64,000 bases of DNA, from NCBI RefSeq assembly GCF_004795055.1, contig NZ_SSBJ01000018.1, forward strand, positions 101,298 to 165,297, in the 5' to 3' direction. The translations under genes and the position numbers were made by a program. Positions 1 to 7,109 of the stretch are shown piece by piece; the stretch's first letter is position 1, and each line of letters starts with the position of its first letter. The notes below the pieces were generated by a model, which saw only the letters and a list, made by a program, of their open reading frames with translations, did no database searches and had not been told where the DNA came from. The stretch is from Streptomyces sp. A1136. Lineage in GTDB: Bacteria; Actinomycetota; Actinomycetes; Streptomycetales; Streptomycetaceae.

Positions 1-226
1 AGGGCACCAGGGCCACGATGTCGATCACACCGAGGCCGGCGGCCGTCGCGATCCGGTCCGAGGTGGCCTTCGCGTACCCGCCGAGCTCGCGGATCTTCTC
101 GGCCCGGCGGTCGCGTAGCTTGCCGACCTTGGCTTGGAGCTGGGACAGCTCGCGCTCCAGGGGCTTGAGTTCGTCGCGTACGGCCCGCAGCTCGCTGAGG
201 CCGGTCGAGTATTCCTTGTTGTCCAT
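1..226 (-). CDS. Small coiled-coil protein, partial (runs off window start)
   Basis: Reading leftward, the gene begins MDNKEYSTGLSELRAVRDEL and continues in frame to the window edge, so its 3' end is missing. A GAGGAGGT ribosome binding site sits 4 bases before the ATG and the start is only 10 bases after the helicase stop, so the two are probably co-transcribed. The visible 75 residues are mostly a charged amphipathic helix (LKPLERELSQLQAKVGKLRD), then a Gly/Ala stretch. The family is not recognised; its place directly after rep1-rep2 suggests an accessory replication or maintenance role, by position only. Confidence 0.6.
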   Translation of the reverse strand, partial: MDNKEYSTGLSELRAVRDELKPLERELSQLQAKVGKLRDRRAEKIRELGGYAKATSDRIATAAGLGVIDIVALVP

Positions 227-236
227 CTGGACCTCC

Positions 237-1598
237 TCAGGTGCTGGCCATGTCAACGAAGCGCGAATAGTGGCCCTGGAACGCGGTCGTGATGGTGGCG
301 GTTGGGCCGTTGCGGTGTTTGGCAACGATGAGGTCGGCTTCGCCCGCGCGTGGCGATTCCTTCTCGTAGGCGTCCTCGCGGTGCAGCAGGATCACCATGT
401 CCGCGTCCTGTTCGATGGCACCGGACTCCCGCAAGTCGGAGACGACCGGCTTCTTGTCCGTACGGTTCTCGGGGCCTCGGTTGAGCTGGGAGAGGGCGAT
501 GATGGGAATCCCCAGTTCCTTGCCGAGCAGTTTGAGGCCCCGGGAGATGTCGGCGACTTCCTGCTGCCGACTTTCCGGTCGCCGCCCGGCGCCGGACTGC
601 ATCAACTGCAGGTAGTCGATGACCCCGAGTTTCAGCCCGTGGCGCTCGTGGAGCTTTCGGGCCTTGGCTGTGATGGTGACCAGGTTCAGCCCGGCTGAGT
701 CGTCGATCCACATCGGAGCGTCCATCAGCTCCGCTGTCGTCCGGTCGACCTTGGCCCGCAGCTCGTCCGGCAGGATCGCGTGGTTAATGTGGTGCAGCGG
801 AACCCGAGCCTGGGCCGAGATCACGCGCCGGGTGATCTCCCGGCGGCCCATCTCCAGGGAAAAGAACACTGCAGGCTGTCTGTCCCGCAAGGAGCAGGCC
901 CGCACGAAGTCCATGGCCAACGTCGACTTGCCCATCGCCGGGCGGCCCGCAACGACGATGAGCTGTCCAGGCTGAAAGCCACCCGTGAGGGAATCGAGGT
1001 CAGCGAACCCGGTGCTGACTCCGCTGAGCTTGCCGGCGTTGGCGGCCCGCTCCTCGTAGTCGTCGTGAAAGTCCTCCAGCGCCGGGCCTAGCAGGCCCAG
1101 GCTGTCGTCTTCATCTTCGTCGATTGCGGCGAGCAGAGCCTGCTGCTGCGCGGCTACTAGCTCACTGGCCGTGCCTTCGCCGCGCAGTGCTGTGTTCAAT
1201 GTGGTGCGGGTGGCGATGATGACCTGCCGCACCGACCACGTCTCGCGGACGATCTCTGCATAGAACCTGACGGAGCCGACTCCGAACATGAAGCCGGTCA
1301 GGGTGAAGAGGTAGGCACTGCCTCCGACCCGGGCGCTCTCGCCCCGCTGCGTGAGCAGGGCAGAGAGCGTGATTGGGTCGGCAGTCTCGCCTCGAAGGTA
1401 CATCCCGACCGTGGCCTCGAAGATCGTCGCATGCGCCGGCTTGTAGAAGTGTTCCGGCTTCAGGACTTCGACGGCCTCGGCAATGGCCTCCTTGGACATC
1501 AGCATCGCGCCGAGGACCGCCATCTCGGCGTTGAGGTCGTGCGGCGGGGCGGCGCCATCGAGGCCGCCCCGCTGCTCGGGGAGTTCGAGTTCCTTCAC
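237..1598 (-). CDS. Replicative DNA helicase, DnaB/Rep2-like
   Basis: A 453-residue DnaB-type hexameric helicase that would unwind the plasmid origin ahead of the replisome. The N-terminal DnaB domain is clear (EMAVLGAMLMSKEAI, then PADPITLSALL-type text), followed by a RecA-like core with Walker A AGRPAMGKST near residues 217-225 and Walker B LGVIDYLQLMQ near 324-334. I choose the GTG at 1598 rather than an upstream start because family similarity begins there and GTGA overlaps the rep1 stop, implying translational coupling. rep1 followed by a DnaB-like helicase is the phage-like arrangement known from Streptomyces linear plasmid pSLA2 (rep1/rep2). Sequence identity to pSLA2 Rep2 was not tested. 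Confidence 0.88.
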   Translation of the reverse strand: MKELELPEQRGGLDGAAPPHDLNAEMAVLGAMLMSKEAIAEAVEVLKPEHFYKPAHATIFEATVGMYLRGETADPITLSALLTQRGESARVGGSAYLFTLTGFMFGVGSVRFYAEIVRETWSVRQVIIATRTTLNTALRGEGTASELVAAQQQALLAAIDEDEDDSLGLLGPALEDFHDDYEERAANAGKLSGVSTGFADLDSLTGGFQPGQLIVVAGRPAMGKSTLAMDFVRACSLRDRQPAVFFSLEMGRREITRRVISAQARVPLHHINHAILPDELRAKVDRTTAELMDAPMWIDDSAGLNLVTITAKARKLHERHGLKLGVIDYLQLMQSGAGRRPESRQQEVADISRGLKLLGKELGIPIIALSQLNRGPENRTDKKPVVSDLRESGAIEQDADMVILLHREDAYEKESPRAGEADLIVAKHRNGPTATITTAFQGHYSRFVDMAST

Positions 1599-2632
1599 TG
1601 GGCTACTCCGGCGAGGGCGATCGGGCTGCAAGTCCAGCAGTCCACGTATTCGTACTGGTCGTTGAAGCGCTTGCGGTCGTGCTGGCCGCAGTCGCCGCAC
1701 CACTCGGCAGCAGCGGCGCTCTGCTCGGTCGGAGCGGTGGAGCGATCGGCGTGCTTGTGCAGGTCGGTCCATCCGCGCGGAGCCATCTCCCGCACCCGGT
1801 CGCACAGCCACCAGGCGGGGAAGCCGTCAGCCAGCAGGTCGGCGGCCGCGGAGCGGATCGTACCGAGGGCCTTGCTGGTGATCGGCCGGCGGAGCACCTT
1901 CCGGTAGGCGGCGACGACCTGGTCTGCCTCGTCGTCCGCCGTCCGCTGAGCGGGAACCGCCCCGCGGTTTTCCGGCGCAGCCGAGGTCTCTCTCTCCGTC
2001 ACGGCAGCACCACCCTCAACGGGTGCCGCAACAAGCGCACCCCCCTCTTGAGAGAGAGATTCTTTAAGAGAAGAAGGAACCGCCGCACTGGTGCGGCCAC
2101 CCTGGCCGCGTCCATGCGGCCCCCCTGGCCGCACCAGTGCGGCCACCCCCTCGTCAGGGGTAGCCGCATCCATGCGGCCACCCTCCTTAGGGCTGCTGGC
2201 CTGCTGCTTCGCCCTTCGGGCAGCCTTCGCCTCCCGCTCGGCCTGCCGCTTCTGGGCCCGGGCGGCGGCGCGCTCGTCCCACCGCTCGTGGTCGAGCAGC
2301 CGGTACAGGCTGGGGATGTTCACCCGCGGGTTGTTGGGGTCCGGGCGCCGCTCGACCTCAAGCAGCCCCTTGTCCTCCAGGCGCTTCGTCGACCGGTCCA
2401 CGGTGTCGACCGACCGCCCGATGCACCGGGCGAGCACCTTGCGGGTGGGGATGTCGTCGGCGTCCGGGGCGTCGTCGGTCTCGCGGGTGCCCTGGTCGGC
2501 GAAGGAGGCGATGGCCGCGTAGAGCGCCTTGTCGACAGGCTCGACACTGCCGTCGCGTGCGAGCAGGGCGTCGAACTTGATCCAGTCGATGGCGGCCGCG
2601 CTGACGACCCGGGGGATCAGATCGTGGCGCAT
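1595..2632 (-). CDS. Replication initiator, Rep1-like winged-helix protein containing iterons
   Basis: 345 residues. The ATG at 2632 has a GGGAGGAG ribosome binding site 7 bases upstream, better than the start 25 codons earlier. Residues ~20-130 look like a phage-initiator winged helix (DKALYAAIASFADQG, then RKVLARCIGRSVDTVDRSTK and LEVERRPDPNN). The middle is basic and disordered and coincides with DNA repeats at 2083-2177; the C-terminus has a CGDCGQHD/CWTCS zinc-like pair. Iterons inside the initiator gene next to a purine/AT-rich stretch match lambda O and the origin-within-rep1 described for pSLA2. It probably binds those iterons and recruits the helicase encoded just downstream. Function is inferred from architecture. 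Confidence 0.75.
   Translation of the reverse strand: MRHDLIPRVVSAAAIDWIKFDALLARDGSVEPVDKALYAAIASFADQGTRETDDAPDADDIPTRKVLARCIGRSVDTVDRSTKRLEDKGLLEVERRPDPNNPRVNIPSLYRLLDHERWDERAAARAQKRQAEREAKAARRAKQQASSPKEGGRMDAATPDEGVAALVRPGGPHGRGQGGRTSAAVPSSLKESLSQEGGALVAAPVEGGAAVTERETSAAPENRGAVPAQRTADDEADQVVAAYRKVLRRPITSKALGTIRSAAADLLADGFPAWWLCDRVREMAPRGWTDLHKHADRSTAPTEQSAAAAEWCGDCGQHDRKRFNDQYEYVDCWTCSPIALAGVAQ
2050..2177. other. Candidate replication origin: iterons plus AT/purine-rich segment inside rep1
   Basis: Four near-palindromes of the form CCGCA-N4-TGCGG lie at 2083-2096, 2106-2119, 2129-2142 and 2164-2177; the first three are spaced exactly 23 bases apart. Directly beside them, 2050-2078 is an A-rich purine run (agagagattctttaagaga), unusual in this GC-rich DNA and a plausible unwinding element. 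The layout resembles lambda ori within gene O and the pSLA2 origin. It could alternatively be a protein-level repeat, but the encoded residues are low complexity and differ between copies. Confidence 0.6.
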
Positions 2633-2744
2633 ACCGCTCCTCCCGGGATGAGGGCGGTGGGACGGATCGCTCCGGATCCGGGGTGCACAGGTACGTGCAC
2701 GGCACACCTCCTAGTGGATGTTGTGCCGTGAACTCTCCACATGT

Positions 2745-3013
2745 GGGCTTGCCCGAAGGCTTGCCCGCTGCTCGGAAGGCCCAGGTCACGGGCTTGCCCA
2801 TTCCCGCGCCGCGTGGGCAGGCCGGCACCGGGCAAGCCAGAGCGCGCCGCAGCGGGCGCGGGCGGGCTGGGAGGCCGGTGGGTTGGGCGGGGTGCAGCCG
2901 CCGCGGCGGCCTTGTTCAGGTGTGACACATACGGTCCCTTGTTTCAGGGAGCCGTGGATCAGCTGATCAACTGTGTGACTCAGGCCACTGGGCAAGCCTG
3001 TCTGGGCTTGCCC
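2745..3013. repeat. GGGCTTGCCC / GGGCAAGCCC repeat cluster 1
   Basis: Copies of an imperfect palindrome occur at 2745-2754, 2758-2766, 2790-2799, 2815-2823 (variant GGGCAGGCC), 2830-2838, 2989-2999 and 3004-3013, in both orientations, in the non-coding DNA upstream of rep1. The same motif forms a second cluster 37 kb away (40066-40191) with further copies at 40736 and 40889. Repeated protein-binding sites beside an initiator gene are usually iterons, partition sites or incompatibility determinants; the sequence alone cannot decide which. Confidence 0.6.
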
Positions 3014-3038
3014 GGGAGTCGTTGTCTATGCTGTTGGG

Positions 3039-3172
3039 TAGGTGACCGATGGGCCTGATGGTCCAGGCACCCAGCGCGGTCACCGCGCTGAACCACGACT
3101 CCGGATGCTTGCCGGCTGGGGAGTCGCTTGACGGCCGTCCTGTGCAACCAGGGCGGCCGTCCTCTTTTTTTC
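3039..3172 (+). ncRNA. Candidate structured small RNA with its own terminator
   Basis: No plus-strand gene precedes the textbook terminator at 3130-3172. The ~100 bases before it fold into compact hairpins: 3072-3090 (8-bp stem CAGCGCGG/CCGCGCTG, loop TCA) and 3096-3126 (7-bp stem CGACTCC/GGAGTCG). A possible -10, TATGCT at 3027-3032, has only a poor -35 around 3005-3013, so the transcript would start near 3039. It lies between the rep1 iteron region and the GntR gene and could be an untranslated regulator of copy number or transfer. No open reading frame of note is present. The 5' end is uncertain. Confidence 0.45.
3130..3172 (+). terminator. Intrinsic terminator, plus strand
   Basis: 13-bp stem (GACGGCCGTCCTG at 3130-3142 with CAGGGCGGCCGTC at 3149-3161, one G-U pair), 6-base loop, then CTCTTTTTTTCT. 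It is one of the few hairpins in this window with a true T-run and is oriented for plus-strand transcripts. Confidence 0.85.
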
Positions 3173-3207
3173 TACGGTGAACGGCTCATCTTGGCTCTCC
3201 TTAGGGT

Positions 3208-3987
3208 CTAGACCGGTGCGGACTCTGCGCCGGCCTGGGCGCTGCCGTCGCGTTCGATGTCGTAGCCGATCTCGAAGAGCTCGGCCGACATCCGGGTGTC
3301 GTTGATCTCTACCACCTGGCCGGTCGAGGACCGGGTGACGCGGATGACGCGCAGCAGCGGAACGCCGACGTCGGCCGGGAGGCCAAGCGACTCTGCCTCC
3401 TCCGGGGACGGCATCCGGGCGGACACCGCTTCCTTCCAGGCGAGCGGGGCGTGCCCCATCTCTTCGAGCCGGTCGTAGATGCCGCCCGGGCCCGTGTCGC
3501 TCTCGGCGAGCTGCGTACCTCGGGCGAGGTCGGCTGGCAGGTAGCTGGTCGCGAGCTGCATCGCGGCCCGGGTGTCAGGGTCGCCCATGATCCGGTCTCG
3601 GATGAGGACCTCCGAGCCGACACTGAGCCCCATGGTGGCGGCGAGGTCCACGGGGACCACTCCCCACCTCACAGTGGGCGTTTCCAGCGCGACCCAGTTC
3701 TGGGCGGCGGGATCGAAGTAGTACCCGATCTCGTCCCGGTACACCTGCCGTGACCTCGTGATTCGACGTTTCTCCGGACGCTCACGCACGATCGTCCCTC
3801 TCCGCCGGACAGCGACGACCAGCCCTTCCTGCTCCAGCAGCTGGATCGCGCTGCGGACGGTCTGGTAGCCAGCCCCGTACTGCTCCTGAAGCTCGGTCAG
3901 CATGGGCAGCTTGTCTCCCGGCTGATACCGCCCATCAGAGATCTGCTGCCGGAGCGCAGCAGCGATCTCGCGGTACGAAACGGGCAT
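3208..3987 (-). CDS. GntR/HutC-family regulator (KorSA-like)
   Basis: 259 residues. The N-terminus (residues 1-75) is a GntR winged helix: YREIAAALRQQISDG, then DKLPMLTELQEQYG and TVRSAIQLLEQEGLV. From about residue 85 a UTRA ligand-binding domain follows (the PLLRVIRVTRSSTGQVVEIN region). Regulators of this family (for example KorSA of pSAM2) repress transfer and replication genes of Streptomyces conjugative elements and autoregulate. Its position between the replication genes and the divergent transfer-side genes fits that role. The ATG at 3987 begins directly with the HTH domain. Upstream DNA (4020-4100) holds repeated ATAGCT motifs that could be its operator. Confidence 0.85.
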   Translation of the reverse strand: MPVSYREIAAALRQQISDGRYQPGDKLPMLTELQEQYGAGYQTVRSAIQLLEQEGLVVAVRRRGTIVRERPEKRRITRSRQVYRDEIGYYFDPAAQNWVALETPTVRWGVVPVDLAATMGLSVGSEVLIRDRIMGDPDTRAAMQLATSYLPADLARGTQLAESDTGPGGIYDRLEEMGHAPLAWKEAVSARMPSPEEAESLGLPADVGVPLLRVIRVTRSSTGQVVEINDTRMSAELFEIGYDIERDGSAQAGAESAPV

Positions 3988-4019
3988 TCAGGCCGCCTTT
4001 CTAAGCATCCAACGCCATC

Positions 4020-4100
4020 ACTATATAGCTATCTCTAATGGCGCGTCAGTCTTGACGCGCGGCATGTCGGGGTGGTCTCATCATTACCGATAGCTCTAAC
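4020..4100. promoter_or_regulatory. Divergent control region upstream of gntR with ATAGCT motifs
   Basis: The palindromic cluster CTATATAGCTATCTC (4021-4035) and a second GATAGCTC (4089-4096) lie between the gntR start and the plus-strand gene at 4245. On the minus strand TATAGT (4025-4020) could serve as the -10 of gntR. These are the most AT-rich bases for several kb. Autoregulation by the GntR protein is a family-based inference. Confidence 0.4.
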
Positions 4101-4244
4101 CCGGGGTACCGGAAGGGCTACCCATGGTTTGGCTACCCGTGCATTCAACGACGGCACCGCCATGCCAAAAACGGCCCTCCGGGTGGTCTTGGCAGAGACC
4201 CGGAGAGCCGCGCACAGGCCGTCCACATCTGAGGAGAACGACCC

Positions 4245-4775
4245 GTGAACACCATCTTCGCAGCCCGCAGCCGCACGACCCACCCGCAGGGGCTGGAACA
4301 GGTCGAGGTCCTGCGCCAGCTGCAGCTGCTGACCGGCGTGAGGCCGGTTGACTGGCTGGCCCCGCTGAACGAGCCGGCCGAACAGCAGGCGAAGCGCCTG
4401 GAGTTCCAGGCCGACGTGATCCTCGGCATCGCCGAGCACGCCCCGAAGACCGCCGCCCACGTCGCCGAGCTGATCCGCCGGCTGGCGGGCGAGCCTGAGG
4501 CGAAGGAGACCGACCGCGTCTTCGGCCCGGTCCCCGCCGACTCCCGCCCGCACCGCTACGGCTCCATCCCTTTCCCGGTCCCCGTCGCGCTCGTGTCCTC
4601 CGTCCGGACGGGCAAGTCGGTGCCCGCGGCCGTCTTGACGGCGCGGGGATGTGCAGGCCGCTTGAGCACCAGCACCCCGCGCGGCCTGCCCTTGAAGGTC
4701 CAGGCCCGGGTGACGATGTGGCGCATTGACACCCCCGCGGCAGGCGTTGCGCCCCTCGCGGGCACCAGCGCGTAG
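4245..4775 (+). CDS. Hypothetical protein
   Basis: 176 residues from a GTG with GAGGAGAACG 5 bases upstream. The first ~105 residues read as a helical soluble protein (VEVLRQLQLLTGVRPVDWL, then HVAELIRRLAGEPEAK); the last ~65 are Ser/Thr/Ala/Arg-rich and look less like conserved protein, so the functional gene may end earlier through a frameshift. No family recognised. It is the first gene read rightward from the gntR control region and may be under its control. The 235 bases to the next gene contain no further gene I can support. Confidence 0.55.
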   Translation: MNTIFAARSRTTHPQGLEQVEVLRQLQLLTGVRPVDWLAPLNEPAEQQAKRLEFQADVILGIAEHAPKTAAHVAELIRRLAGEPEAKETDRVFGPVPADSRPHRYGSIPFPVPVALVSSVRTGKSVPAAVLTARGCAGRLSTSTPRGLPLKVQARVTMWRIDTPAAGVAPLAGTSA

Positions 4776-5010
4776 ATCCCCTCAACGCCGACCTTTTGCA
4801 GGACCGCAGTACGTCGTCCGACCAGTTTGGACGGTCGGGGTCGAGAGCTTCATCAAACTCCCCCGGGCCGAAAGCACGACGACTGCGCACGTAACAAAGC
4901 GCTGATGCGCTGTCCGTCCTCCGGGAAGCCGGCCTTCTGCCGAGCGGCCTGGAGGGCGGAGAGAGCACCGCAACACGCTCCCTCTGCCCCTCCACCCACG
5001 AGGAGTCAAG

Positions 5011-5577
5011 ATGTCTGCTGCCACCATCGGGCACACGGCCCGCCCCCGGAAGAGCCGGATCCGCTCCCGGAACATCAACGGCCGCCCGGCTCTCGCCATT
5101 TCCACCCTCCGCCCCCACCAGTACGACCTGCACCCTGCCTGTGCGTCGCTGATCTGCCCCGACTGCAAGACCTGGGTGCCGATCAACGGCATCCAGGGCC
5201 GCCGGCAGAAACTGGTCCCGCACGATACCGGCCGTGCGGGCAAGGACACGGCCGTCCGCTGCCAGGGCAGCAACCGCCTGGTCACCGTCGACGTCACGTA
5301 CGAGAAATGGCAGCAGCGCCTCCAGGATGGCGGCGCCGAGACCGCCGCCCGGCGCCCAACCACCGTGCTGCCGAAGGCATTCAGCCCCCAGACAGACCAG
5401 ACCCTCCGGGCTCGTGCTGAGCGCACGCCGGCCGGACGCGTAGCCGACTGGAACGCGGTACTGCCCCGGGTCGCCGCCATCGACAAGGCCCGCGGGCGGC
5501 GGCCCGCCGGTGATGCCCCGCTGGACGGCCGGACGGCCCCGATGGCCACGCTCCACCCCGAGCGCCCCGCCTGCTGA
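5011..5577 (+). CDS. Hypothetical protein with partial zinc ribbon
   Basis: 188 residues, ATG preceded by GAGGAGTCAAG. Residues ~45-95 hold CPDC, a basic loop (GIQGRRQKLVPHDTG) and a later Cys (VRCQGSNRLVTVDV), resembling the zinc-ribbon-like hypotheticals common on Streptomyces plasmids and phages. The remainder is basic and probably flexible. Two strong hairpin terminators follow within 125 bases, so this gene ends a transcription unit. Confidence 0.65.
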   Translation: MSAATIGHTARPRKSRIRSRNINGRPALAISTLRPHQYDLHPACASLICPDCKTWVPINGIQGRRQKLVPHDTGRAGKDTAVRCQGSNRLVTVDVTYEKWQQRLQDGGAETAARRPTTVLPKAFSPQTDQTLRARAERTPAGRVADWNAVLPRVAAIDKARGRRPAGDAPLDGRTAPMATLHPERPAC

Positions 5578-5594
5578 ACCTCCGCACGATCAAT

Positions 5595-5637
5595 CACGGC
5601 CCCGGCCGCCCCGCACGACGGGGCGGCCGGGGCCGTG
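5595..5637. terminator. Strong GC hairpin terminator
   Basis: Perfect 19-bp inverted repeat (CACGGCCCCGGCCGCCCCG at 5595-5613 with its complement at 5619-5637) with a CACGA loop, immediately after the gene at 5011. Confidence 0.8.
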
Positions 5638-5663
5638 GCTGCTCGTACAGCAGTCACACAGCG

Positions 5664-5697
5664 ACGAACCCCCGGGGGCCTAAGCCCGGGGGTTCGT
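5664..5697. terminator. Second hairpin, terminator or leader attenuator of whiB-like gene
   Basis: 13-bp perfect stem ACGAACCCCCGGG/CCCGGGGGTTCGT followed by CTTTGC. It ends 33 bases before the whiB-like ATG, so besides terminating upstream transcription it could act in that gene's leader. Confidence 0.65.
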
Positions 5698-5729
5698 CTT
5701 TGCAATCCCCTCCGGAAAGGGAAACGCAC

Positions 5730-6272
5730 ATGCACAGGATGACATCCACTCAGGCCCGCCGGATGCGGCGTCCGGTACTCCAGGCCGCGATCGACGCCGG
5801 CGCCAAGTGCGTACAGGCCGACCCCGACCTCTTCTTCCGGGCCGACGGCGAGCCGGCATCCACCTGGCAGGCGCAGCGCGCCGAGGCGATCCGCTTCTGC
5901 CACGGCTGCCCTGTCCGTTCGGCGTGCGAGGAGCTGGCCCTGCGCGACGGCGACGGCAACGACCGCATCGACGACCTGGTCCGCGGCGGCCGCAGCGGCA
6001 GCGAGCTCGCCACCCTCCGCGTCCTCCAGGCCCAGCGCCTCAAGGCGGCAATCACCGCCGACGAGGCCAGCGACCAGGAGTGGAGCGAGCTCGCGACCCT
6101 CGCCGTAGAACTGGGCAGCGAGGCCCGCAGGATGCCGACCAGGAGCGGCGGCATGCCGCACCAAGCCGAGCTCCTGAGTCAGCAGAACGAGCGGATCGCC
6201 GAGCTCGCCGCCAAGCTGGCTGTGGTGCGCACCGCCCGTCGCGCCCGTACCGGATGGGAGGTCGCGGCATGA
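5730..6272 (+). CDS. WhiB-like Fe-S regulator
   Basis: 180 residues from the ATG at 5730 (GGAAAGGG upstream); a start ten codons earlier lacks a ribosome binding site. Residues ~25-75 carry the four-cysteine Wbl signature: KCVQADPDLFF, then FCHGCPVRSACEELAL (Cys-x2-Cys-x5-Cys). The usual G-W-G turn is replaced by DDLVRGGRSG, and a long helical tail (ITADEASDQEWSELATLAVE onward) follows, making it longer than host Wbl proteins. Wbl proteins bind a 4Fe-4S cluster and act with the principal sigma factor; plasmid and phage versions interfere with host programmes. Its stop overlaps the next start (ATGA). Confidence 0.85.
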   Translation: MHRMTSTQARRMRRPVLQAAIDAGAKCVQADPDLFFRADGEPASTWQAQRAEAIRFCHGCPVRSACEELALRDGDGNDRIDDLVRGGRSGSELATLRVLQAQRLKAAITADEASDQEWSELATLAVELGSEARRMPTRSGGMPHQAELLSQQNERIAELAAKLAVVRTARRARTGWEVAA

Positions 6273-6610
6273 CCGCCACCCTGACCCCCCGCGCCGGAAA
6301 GATCGACGACATCCGCCGCGAGGACGACTCCCGCGGATACGAACGGGACGAGACCGACTCCCTCCACCAGCTCGGCACCCTGCTGCTCACGATGGCCGAA
6401 CGGGACGACGCCCGGATCCCCGCAGGGCGCCGGGCCCGGCGCACCCTCGCCGAGATGGCCCCCAACTACGTCCGGCCCCCGCTGCTGTTCTTCAACCTGC
6501 CGGTCCGCGCGGCCGACGACGCCTGCGGCCTCTGCGGCTTCTGGACCTGCCGCTGCCCGGCCGCCGCCGTCCCGGCCCCGCCACCGAGCACGGCGGGCAC
6601 GGTCCGGTGA
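6269..6610 (+). CDS. Hypothetical Cys-rich protein
   Basis: 113 residues; the ATG overlaps the whiB-like stop. The N-terminal half is charged (KIDDIRREDDSRGYERDETD), residues ~40-65 form a helix with basic end, and the C-terminus has a compact CGLCGFWTCRC cluster that could bind zinc, then a Pro-rich tail. Coupled to the whiB-like gene upstream and a small gene downstream (GTGA overlap). No family recognised. Confidence 0.6.
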   Translation: MTATLTPRAGKIDDIRREDDSRGYERDETDSLHQLGTLLLTMAERDDARIPAGRRARRTLAEMAPNYVRPPLLFFNLPVRAADDACGLCGFWTCRCPAAAVPAPPPSTAGTVR

Positions 6611-6753
6611 GCGGCTGCGGCCACCCGCCGAGGCTCGTGACAGTCAACTGCATCGGCGCTGACGGCAAGCCGTACCAGTCAGTCAGGCACGAGCCCTGTA
6701 CCTGCGGAACGCAACCTCCGCCGCAACCGGCTCCGCAGCCCGAGAAGGGGTAG
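6607..6753 (+). CDS. Small Cys-containing protein (48 aa)
   Basis: GTG start overlaps the preceding stop (GTGA) and the frame runs 49 codons to TAG. The product (MSGCGHPPRLVTVNCIGADG..., then PCTCGTQ and a Pro-rich tail) has C/H spacing suggestive of a small zinc knuckle. Supported by translational coupling and low-complexity-free sequence only; function unknown. Confidence 0.5.
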   Translation: MSGCGHPPRLVTVNCIGADGKPYQSVRHEPCTCGTQPPPQPAPQPEKG

Positions 6754-6759
6754 GGCCAC

Positions 6760-6966
6760 GTGCACATACCGACCGCCCAAGTCAGCCGGACCAACACCTA
6801 CATCTTCGGCGGAATCCGTTACACCCTGCTGCCCGTGAAGGGCGGCGTGATCAACGACGCGCAGGGCGAGTACATGCGGCTGCTGCCGCCGGCCGACGCG
6901 ATTGCCTGGCTCACCCAGCAGCACCACACGGCCAGCCGCCGCCCGGAGCTGCCCGCCGTCGACTGA
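6760..6966 (+). CDS. Hypothetical protein (68 aa)
   Basis: GTG start with GGGGTAGGGCC just upstream, overlapping the end of the preceding unit. The product has aromatic beta-like sequence (NTYIFGGIRYTLLPVKGG) followed by a helix (YMRLLPPADAIAWLTQQHH). Last gene of the 5730-6966 operon; a hairpin terminator follows at 6989. Not recognised. Confidence 0.6.
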   Translation: MHIPTAQVSRTNTYIFGGIRYTLLPVKGGVINDAQGEYMRLLPPADAIAWLTQQHHTASRRPELPAVD

Positions 6967-6988
6967 CCCCCCAGCGCCGCAGCAAGGC

Positions 6989-7032
6989 GGTCCTCCGAGT
7001 CCTCGGCATTAGAGCCGGGGCCTCGGAGGACC
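6989..7032. terminator. Hairpin terminator
   Basis: Near-perfect 19-bp stem (GGTCCTCCGAG-CC-CGGC with its complement) around an ATTAGA loop, between the whiB-like operon and the DUF2637 gene. Confidence 0.7.
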
Positions 7033-7109
7033 TGGTCCTGACCCTACCGACCGACGCTGCCCCGCGGTGCCCTTCCTCACGAAGGCGCCGGAGTAAGAGA
7101 GGACACCCC

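Noticed and set aside
3033..3110. A possible tRNA in the structured region before the 3130 terminator
   Set aside because: No T-loop GTTCRA, no acceptor stem pairing; the hairpins do not make a cloverleaf.
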